64,000 nucleotides of DNA from Streptomyces antnestii (GTDB lineage Bacteria; Actinomycetota; Actinomycetes; Streptomycetales; Streptomycetaceae): the NCBI RefSeq assembly GCF_004005495.1, contig NZ_RZYA01000001.1, positions 310,001 through 374,000 of the forward strand, written 5' to 3'. Shown piece by piece: positions 58,552 through 64,000 of the stretch. The position numbers were made by a program, and so were the translations under genes. Each line of letters starts with the position of its first letter. Within the stretch, counting starts at the first letter, position 1. The notes below the pieces were generated by a model. It did not search any database. It saw nothing but the letters and a program-made list of their open reading frames with translations, and was not told where the DNA came from.

Positions 58552-58569
58552 GACAGATACGGTAAGGAG
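58552..58569. promoter_or_regulatory. Compact divergent leaderless promoter with overlapping -10 boxes
   Basis: TACGGT (58558-58563, plus strand) ends six bases before the GTG of the YihY gene. TACCGT (58564 down to 58559, minus strand) ends seven bases before the ATG of the acyl-CoA dehydrogenase gene. The two boxes share five bases, so one symmetrical core could start transcription both ways at the start codons. Neither has a clear -35. Confidence 0.5.
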
Positions 58570-59757
58570 GTGCACCAGGCAAAAGAAACACCCGACCGGC
58601 CACGCAGAGGCCGTCTCCACCGGGCCCGCGCCCTCTATCGCAACGTGTCGAAGCGCAGGACCGCCTGGCTGCTGCTCAAGGACACCGTCAACTCGTGCAT
58701 GGAGTACCGCATCCTGGGGCTCGCGGCCGAGGCGGCGTTCTTCACCCTTCTGTCCGTGCCCCCGCTGCTCCTCTCCCTCATCGGGCTGCTCGCCTACGTC
58801 GACACCTGGACCGGCGCCCACACGATCGCCGGCGTGCGCGACCACATCCTGGAGGCCTCGCAGACCGTCCTGACCGACCAGGGCGTGAAGGAGATCGCCC
58901 GGCCGATCCTCGAGGACGCGATGAAGGGCCGCCCCGACGTCATCTCCATCGGCTTCCTGTTCTCCCTGTGGTCGGGCTCGCGCGCGGTGTCCACGTTCGT
59001 CGACACGGTGACCGTCATGTACGGGCTCGACGGCGTGCGCGGCATCGTCAAGACCCGGCTGCTCGCCTTCCTGCTCTTCCTCGTCGCGCTGGTCGTCGGC
59101 TCGGTGGCGCTGCCCCTGATGATCGCGGGCCCCGACGCGGTCATCGCCCTCGTCCCGTGGTCGGAGACCGTCGTCCAGGTCCTGTACTGGCCCGTGGTCC
59201 TCATGCTGTCCGTGGTCTTCCTGACGACGCTCTACCACGTGTCCGTACCGGTGCGTTCGCCGTGGATCGAGGACGTCCCCGGCGCCCTCGTGGCCCTCGC
59301 GATGTGGGTGCCGGGCAGCTTCCTGCTCCGCATCTACATCACCAGCACCATCGAGGGCCCGACCATCTACGGGTCCCTGGCCGCGCCCGTCGCCGTGCTC
59401 CTGTGGATCGGCGTCTCGGCGTTCGCGGTCCTCGTCGGCGCCGCCGTGAACGCGGCCATCGACCGGGTCTGGCCGTCGGTCCAGACCCAGGCCGCCCGCG
59501 CCGCCAACGAACGCTGGCGCACCGCGCAGGCCGCGGAGCTCGTCGCGCGCTCCGCGTACCGCGAGGCGCACCACGGGGCCGAAGACGCCGACGACGCCGA
59601 GGGCGCGGACATGCCGTCCGAGTTCCCCGAGCGCTGGTCGAAGTTCCTGCCCCCCGACGACGTCACGTCACGGCTGCGCGCGCACGTCCGCAAGAACGGC
59701 GACCACCCGCACGACGAGCACGGCCACGACAAGCACGGCCACCGCAACCACAACTGA
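58570..59757 (+). CDS. YihY/BrkB family inner-membrane protein
   Basis: 395 residues with about six membrane segments. Family features are KDTVNSCMEYRILGLAAEAAFFTLLSVPPLLLSLIG-like entry, SIGFLFSLWSGSRAVSTFVDTVTVMYGLDG, and ILRIYITSTIEGPTIYGSLA-like end of the core. Function unknown despite the old label virulence factor BrkB. The soluble C-terminal tail is acidic and then His-rich (HPHDEHGHDKHGHRNHN), a possible metal-binding end. The GTG start overlaps GGAGG, too close for a ribosome site, in keeping with leaderless expression. Confidence 0.85.
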   Translation: MHQAKETPDRPRRGRLHRARALYRNVSKRRTAWLLLKDTVNSCMEYRILGLAAEAAFFTLLSVPPLLLSLIGLLAYVDTWTGAHTIAGVRDHILEASQTVLTDQGVKEIARPILEDAMKGRPDVISIGFLFSLWSGSRAVSTFVDTVTVMYGLDGVRGIVKTRLLAFLLFLVALVVGSVALPLMIAGPDAVIALVPWSETVVQVLYWPVVLMLSVVFLTTLYHVSVPVRSPWIEDVPGALVALAMWVPGSFLLRIYITSTIEGPTIYGSLAAPVAVLLWIGVSAFAVLVGAAVNAAIDRVWPSVQTQAARAANERWRTAQAAELVARSAYREAHHGAEDADDAEGADMPSEFPERWSKFLPPDDVTSRLRAHVRKNGDHPHDEHGHDKHGHRNHN

Positions 59758-59781
59758 CGGCCCCGGCGTAGCCTCGAAGAC

Positions 59782-60495
59782 GTGGCGGACGTGTACCGGG
59801 AGCGGGCGGCGCGGGGTGTGGCCGGCGCCGTCCTGTGGACCCGCACCGTGACGCCCGGCGGCGACGGATCCCGCGCCGTCCCGGACGCTGTCCCGGATGT
59901 CCTGCCGGACGGCTGCATGGACCTGCTGTGGACCGAGGGCCGCCTCTTCGTCGCCGGACCCGACACGCACGGCCACCGCCCCGACACCGCGGGCGCCACC
60001 CGGTTCGCCGGCATCCGCTTCTTCCCCGGCACCGCCCCCGCCGTCCTCGGCGTCCCCGCCCACGAGCTGCGCGACCGGCGCGTAGATCTCGCCGACCTGT
60101 GGCCGTCGGACCGGGTGCGGTGCCTGACCGAACGGGTCGACGCGGCACCCGACCCGGCGGCCGCCCTCGAAACCGTCGCCCTGGAACAGGGCGCCGCGCC
60201 GCCCGATCCCGTCGTGGCCCACATCGTGGCGTCGCTCGGCGCGGGACGCACCGTCGCCGAGACGGCCGAGAGCGCGGGGCTCGGCGCCCGCCGCCTGCAC
60301 CGGCGCTCCCTCGCCGTGTTCGGCTACGGCCCCAAGACCCTGGCCCGCGTCCTGCGGCTGCAGCGCGCGCTCGCGCTGGCCCGCGCGGGAGTGCCCCTCG
60401 CCGAGACGGCCGCGCGGGCGGGCTACGCCGACCAGGCCCATCTGGCACGCGACGTACGGGAGCTCGCGGGCCTTCCGCTGACCCGACTCGTCTGA
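59782..60495 (+). CDS. AraC family transcriptional regulator
   Basis: 237 residues. N-terminal DUF6597-like sensor region (VPDVLPDGCMDLLWTEGRLFVAGPDT), then a C-terminal AraC-type double HTH: ETAESAGLGARRLHRRSLAVFGYGPKTLARVLRLQRAL and AARAGYADQAHLARDVRELAGLPLTRL. A TAGCCT box (59769-59774) ends seven bases before the GTG and no ribosome site is visible, so it may be leaderless. Targets unknown. Confidence 0.87.
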   Translation: MADVYRERAARGVAGAVLWTRTVTPGGDGSRAVPDAVPDVLPDGCMDLLWTEGRLFVAGPDTHGHRPDTAGATRFAGIRFFPGTAPAVLGVPAHELRDRRVDLADLWPSDRVRCLTERVDAAPDPAAALETVALEQGAAPPDPVVAHIVASLGAGRTVAETAESAGLGARRLHRRSLAVFGYGPKTLARVLRLQRALALARAGVPLAETAARAGYADQAHLARDVRELAGLPLTRLV

Positions 60496-60986
60496 TCGCT
60501 CGACCCGGCCCGTCCGATCGCCGCGCCCTGGCGTAGTCATCCGCCCATGGGCCGGTAGTGATTCCTCCCCGGCGCGGTCAAGTCGGCGTCCCTGTCTGCC
60601 AAGGGATGGGAAAGTCCGCCTTCCCTCCATTGACCGTGACACGTCAGCACTGCTTGGCTTCCGCCCAGCGATCGGCGCACCACCCGCATGACGCAGCATC
60701 AGGGTCACAAGCCGTGTCACACGTCACGGTCCGTCCCACCCTTCCCGCCGACGCGGGTTCGGGAGGACGCGCACACGCTCCACAGCCCGGTACGCCCCAA
60801 CAGGTGTGCCCTGCCGTGGGGTTCACCGCCGCGCGTGCACCCCTCTCCTTCCCGCAGTGCGATCCCGGCACCCCGTACGAGCACTGAAGAACGGCTCCGC
60901 CGTTGCGCCTCGCTGCCCGAATTCAGGAGCGGATCGCCCGCCGACCGGCGCCACGCGATCCGCTGAAGAGAGGATCCCCCCAACAC
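60496..60986. other. Intergenic region before the secreted Ig-domain protein, with a Crp-like site
   Basis: No convincing gene is seen in these 491 bases; codon use of the open frames is unlike neighbouring genes. GTGTCACACGTCAC at 60714-60727 fits the Streptomyces Crp pattern GTG-N6-GNCAC. A related GTGACACGT stretch lies near 60637. The length suggests a regulated promoter region with a long leader for the gene at 60987. Confidence 0.4.
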
Positions 60987-62867
60987 ATGGGTACCCCCTA
61001 CATACGCGGTACGGCACGAAGAGTCCTGACCGGACTCGCGTCGCTGTCACTCGTCACCGGCGCCATGGTCGCCGCCGCATCCCAGGCGGACGCCGCCCCT
61101 GCCCCGGTCTCGACGAAGAGCCACTCGGTCACCAACCCGTACAGCCCGGCCTACCAGCACGCCTACCGGCACGGTGTCCTGCCGACCAGGCAGCAGCAGG
61201 CCAAGATGAAGTCCTGGCAGTCCACCCACCCCTCCCCGAACGTGGCGACCGGCCCCGAGACGCTTTCCTACGGCGGCGGCATCGACGGCATCGGCGTCCA
61301 GAGCGGGCACTCGAAGGTCTACCTGGTCTTCTACGGAAACCAGTGGGGCACGCAGAGCACGGACGCCAACGGGAACGCCAAGTTCTCCGGCGACTCGGCA
61401 GGCGCCGCGGGCGCCGCCCAGCAGATGTTCAAGGGCATCGGCACGGGCAACGAACTGTGGTCCGCCGACCTGACCCAGTGGTGCGACGGCCCCAACGTGT
61501 CGGCGGGCGCGACCAGTTGCCCGTCGAACGCCGCCTTCATCCCGTACCAGAGCGGTGGCGTGCTGTCCGGCGTGTGGTACGACAACGCGGCCGCGTCACC
61601 CAGCGCCGCGTCCGGGCACCAGCTCGGCCAGGAAGCCGTCAACGCGGCCGCCCACTTCGGCAACACCACGGCCGCCTCGAACCGCGACGCCTACTACGTC
61701 GTCCTGTCGCCGCACGGCACCAACCCGGACAGCTACCAGAACCAGTACTGCGCCTGGCACGACTACAACGGTGACTCCACCCTGACCGGCGGCGCCGTGA
61801 ACTCGCCCTACGGCGACATCGCGTTCAGCAACCAGCCGTACAACATCGACTCGGGCGCGGGCTGCGGCGTCGGCTTCGTCAACTCGCCCGGAACCCTCGA
61901 CGGCTGGACCATGACGCTCGGCCACGAGTGGCACGAGATGATGTCGGACCAGAACCCGGCGGGCGGCTGGACCAACCAGACCGGCAGCTCCTACAACGGC
62001 CAGGAGAACTCCGACGAATGCGCCTGGCTGAACCCCGGTACCGCGGGGGGAGCGGCCAACATCACCATGGGCACCGGCACCTTCGCCGAACAGGCCAGCT
62101 GGTCCAACGACACCAACAACTGCGCCATCTCGCACCCGATCGTCGGCGGATCGACCGGCAACACCGTGACGGTCACCAACCCCGGCAGCCAGACCACCAC
62201 GGTCAACACGGCCGTCTCGCTGAAGGTCAGCGCGTCCGACTCGGCGAGCGGACAGACCCTGACGTACTCGGCCACCGGCCTGCCGGCCGGCCTGTCGATC
62301 AACTCCTCCACCGGAGTGATCAGCGGAACGGTCACCACCGTCGGTAACTCGACGGTGAACGTGACAGCCACGGACTCCACCGGCGCCTCCGGCAGCACGT
62401 CGTTCGGCTGGACCGTCTCCGCCGCCGGCGGAGGGGGCGTCACCAACGGCGGCTTCGAAGCCGGCAGCCTGTCCGGCTGGACCGCCGCCGGCAGCGCCAC
62501 GGCCGCTGCCGGCGCCGCCCACACCGGCAGCTACGGCGCGACGGTCGGCTCGGCCTCTCCGAGCAACACGTCCTCGGTCGCCCAGACCTTCACCGCACCG
62601 AGCGGCACCACCAAGGTGTCCTTCTCGTACGACGTCACCTGCCCCGACTCGGTGACGTACGACTGGGCGACGGCCACCCTCAAGGACAACACCACGGGCA
62701 CGACCGCCACCGTCCTCGGCAAGACCTGCACCCTGGGCGCGGGCTGGAAGCAGGCCACCGGGTCCCTGACCGCAGGCCACAGCTACACGCTCACCCTCAC
62801 CAACACGGACGACAACTACACCGGTGACGCCACCTACACGTACTACGACGACGTGACCGTCTCCTGA
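60987..62867 (+). CDS. Large secreted protein: HExHE-containing domain, putative Ig domain and carbohydrate-binding-like domain
   Basis: 626 residues. Signal peptide about 1-37 (VTGAMVAAASQADA). The N-terminal domain (about 60-390) has VYLVFYGNQWGTQS, YYVVLSPHGTNPDS and a likely metal site TLGHEWHEMMSDQNPAGGW followed by GQENSDECAW. The same HE...E, GW and GE..D.CAW arrangement occurs in EXORDIUM-like and related bacterial secreted proteins; activity is unproven. Then an Ig-like He_PIG domain (LTYSATGLPAGLSINSSTG, about 425-500) and a C-terminal beta-sandwich beginning GVTNGGFEAGSLSGWTAAGS. GAGAGGA lies 12 bases before the ATG. Probably extracellular, perhaps proteolytic. Confidence 0.75.
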   Translation: MGTPYIRGTARRVLTGLASLSLVTGAMVAAASQADAAPAPVSTKSHSVTNPYSPAYQHAYRHGVLPTRQQQAKMKSWQSTHPSPNVATGPETLSYGGGIDGIGVQSGHSKVYLVFYGNQWGTQSTDANGNAKFSGDSAGAAGAAQQMFKGIGTGNELWSADLTQWCDGPNVSAGATSCPSNAAFIPYQSGGVLSGVWYDNAAASPSAASGHQLGQEAVNAAAHFGNTTAASNRDAYYVVLSPHGTNPDSYQNQYCAWHDYNGDSTLTGGAVNSPYGDIAFSNQPYNIDSGAGCGVGFVNSPGTLDGWTMTLGHEWHEMMSDQNPAGGWTNQTGSSYNGQENSDECAWLNPGTAGGAANITMGTGTFAEQASWSNDTNNCAISHPIVGGSTGNTVTVTNPGSQTTTVNTAVSLKVSASDSASGQTLTYSATGLPAGLSINSSTGVISGTVTTVGNSTVNVTATDSTGASGSTSFGWTVSAAGGGGVTNGGFEAGSLSGWTAAGSATAAAGAAHTGSYGATVGSASPSNTSSVAQTFTAPSGTTKVSFSYDVTCPDSVTYDWATATLKDNTTGTTATVLGKTCTLGAGWKQATGSLTAGHSYTLTLTNTDDNYTGDATYTYYDDVTVS

Positions 62868-62879
62868 CACACCACCACC

Positions 62880-62909
62880 GCGGGGGCGAGCCGGACGGCC
62901 CGCCCCCGC
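62880..62909 (+). terminator. Hairpin terminator after the secreted Ig-domain protein
   Basis: gcgggggcg pairs with cgcccccgc across a 12-base loop, starting 13 bases after the stop. The convergent Lrp gene ends 79 bases further on. Confidence 0.75.
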
Positions 62910-62987
62910 ACTCCTTCGACCGCGTCGCCGCCGCGCCGCGCCGCGCACCTCGCGTCGCGGCGCTCGCGTTCCCCGCACCAGGCCCGC

Positions 62988-64000
62988 TCACCAGGGCGAG
63001 ATCGGCCGGACGCCGATGCGGCGTCCCTCCTCGTCGAGCAGATGCCCCATGCGCTTGACCGTGTGCAGGCCCACGATGCGGTCCGTCACCGTCAGCGTGG
63101 GCAGCCGGGCGCACAGGGCGGTCTCCCGGCGCTGGATGTCACCCAGGTCGTGCACCCACAGCGTGGCGAAGACGTTCGCGGGACCCGTGACGGCCGCCAC
63201 CACTCGGCACTCGGGGAGCGCGGCCAGCGTGCGGTGGACGGCGCCGATGTCGCGGGCCGGCACCCGGCCCAGCAGGGACACCGGGACGGGATGCCCGGCG
63301 AGCGCGTCGGCGATGTCGCAGCGGAACGTCAGGACCGCGGAGTCCGTGAGCCGGCGCAGCCTGCGGCGCACCGTCGCCGGGCTGGTGTCGGTCCGCTCGG
63401 CGAGTTCGGCGAGGCCGAGACGCCCGTCCCGCACCAGTTCGCCGAGCAGCGCCCGGTCCACCGGGTCGAGCCCGAGCCCGCTCACCGGCTCCTGCGCCGC
63501 CGTCTGACTGCCGAGCGCCGTGAGCTGCGAGGGGTCGAGGGAACGCAGCCGCCAGCGGCTCCCCTCCACGTACAGCGAGGTCGCGAGCAGGGCGCTCACC
63601 GACTCGATGCCCGGCAGCCGCTCCAGGCCCTGCGTGAGGAAGCGGCTGAGCGAGGGCAGGTCGGGGGCCAGCACGTCGAGCAGCAGGTCCGCGCTGCCGG
63701 GCGCCGTCACCTCGACCGTCACCGCCTCCGGGAGCAGCGTCAGCTCCGCGAGGAGCCGCTCCCGTTCCTGCGGACGGCAGCGCACCAGCACGAAGGCCGT
63801 GCAGCGGTTGCCGGAGAACTCACGGCCCGGCGCCGCGTACACCCACGCGAGCCCGGCGCCGGTCAGCCGCTCCCAGCGCCGCGCCAGGGTGCCCGCGGTC
63901 ACGCCGAGCAGCGGCGAGAGCTCCGACCAGGACGCCCGGGGCCGCAGCTGGAGGGCGTTCACCAGGGCGAGGTCGAGCTCGCTGGCGGTGACCGTTTCTC
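62988..64000 (-). CDS. Lrp/AsnC family regulator with two HTH/effector modules (5' end outside window)
   Basis: The frame is open to the right edge; the residues before GTG 63962 read ETVTASELDLALVNALQLRPR, completing the first HTH, so the start lies outside the window. Two Lrp-type modules are visible. The first is an HTH (WSELSPLLGVTAGTLARRWERL) and a divergent RAM region. The second is an HTH (LDPVDRALLGELVRDGRLGLAEL then TDTSPATVRRRLRRL) and a RAM-like domain ending TVTDRIVGLHTVKRMGHLLD. Duplicated Lrp proteins of this length are common in Streptomyces. The ligand, probably an amino acid, is unknown. Confidence 0.85.
   Translation of the reverse strand, partial: ETVTASELDLALVNALQLRPRASWSELSPLLGVTAGTLARRWERLTGAGLAWVYAAPGREFSGNRCTAFVLVRCRPQERERLLAELTLLPEAVTVEVTAPGSADLLLDVLAPDLPSLSRFLTQGLERLPGIESVSALLATSLYVEGSRWRLRSLDPSQLTALGSQTAAQEPVSGLGLDPVDRALLGELVRDGRLGLAELAERTDTSPATVRRRLRRLTDSAVLTFRCDIADALAGHPVPVSLLGRVPARDIGAVHRTLAALPECRVVAAVTGPANVFATLWVHDLGDIQRRETALCARLPTLTVTDRIVGLHTVKRMGHLLDEEGRRIGVRPISPW

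Noticed and set aside
60558..60887. Small open frames in the intergenic region before 60987
   Set aside because: No ribosome site, no recognisable domain, and third-position composition unlike real genes in the window.
1..64000. CRISPR arrays, tRNA or rRNA genes, replication origins, biosynthetic gene clusters
   Set aside because: No regularly spaced repeats, no recognisable tRNA or rRNA sequence, no DnaA-box cluster and no polyketide or peptide synthase genes were seen.

Overview
The window is high-GC actinobacterial DNA, almost certainly Streptomyces. Nearly every third codon position is G or C, GTG starts are frequent, and several genes carry a TAxxxT box 6-8 bases before the start codon, as in leaderless transcription. 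Recognisable Streptomyces families include a SAV2148-type HEPN protein, an OleD-like macrolide glycosyltransferase, sugar ABC systems without their own ATPase, and an actinobacterial sulfate-assimilation operon. No rRNA, tRNA, CRISPR array or replication origin was seen. The window opens inside an MFS transporter gene and closes inside an Lrp/AsnC regulator gene.

Layout. 0-7.4 kb: MFS fragment, glycogen debranching enzyme GlgX, a secreted copper amine oxidase split over two genes, a HEPN protein and a DEDDh exonuclease. 7.5-14.7 kb: GH95 fucosidase with a lectin domain, a phosphotransferase-fold protein, and a sugar ABC operon (two permeases plus lipoprotein). 14.7-16.7 kb: a dioxygenase-reductase pseudogene, truncated and frameshifted, abutting an IS605-type element with only tnpB. 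16.9-22.6 kb: secreted hydrolase plus DHA2 exporter, opposed by IclR and MarR regulators, then the macrolide glycosyltransferase. 22.8-27.6 kb: a CDP-alcohol phosphatidyltransferase, a secreted subtilase and small cytosolic proteins.

27.6-37.3 kb is one sulfur operon on the minus strand: a cysteine-containing leader peptide, sulfite reductase, a zinc-ribbon protein, cysH, cysC, cysD, cysN, a sulfonate-type ABC transporter and a sirohydrochlorin chelatase. Together these would import organosulfur or sulfate, activate sulfate to APS, reduce it to sulfite and sulfide, and finish siroheme for the sulfite reductase. Tight stop/start overlaps imply translational coupling.

37.4-49.2 kb holds secreted enzymes and sugar uptake: GNAT, M36-like protease, beta-helix protein, an ABC operon with a Gfo/Idh/MocA dehydrogenase and DeoR regulator, a ricin-lectin protein and a SIS-domain protein. 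49.2-55.3 kb is a fructan module: secreted GH32 enzyme divergent from a ribose/fructose-type ABC transporter with LacI regulator, with two abutting LacI-type operators between them. 55.3-64 kb: GAF regulator, AidB-like acyl-CoA dehydrogenase and YihY protein sharing a compact divergent promoter, AraC regulator, a large secreted Ig-domain protein and the Lrp/AsnC fragment.

The most noteworthy items are the split amine oxidase with an altered cofactor motif, the internally deleted TnpB with a readable guide-RNA end, the palindromic insertion in the zinc-ribbon gene, two overlapping mini-ORFs between cysN and the ABC lipoprotein, and several clean palindromic operators. No entirely unknown multigene system was found.
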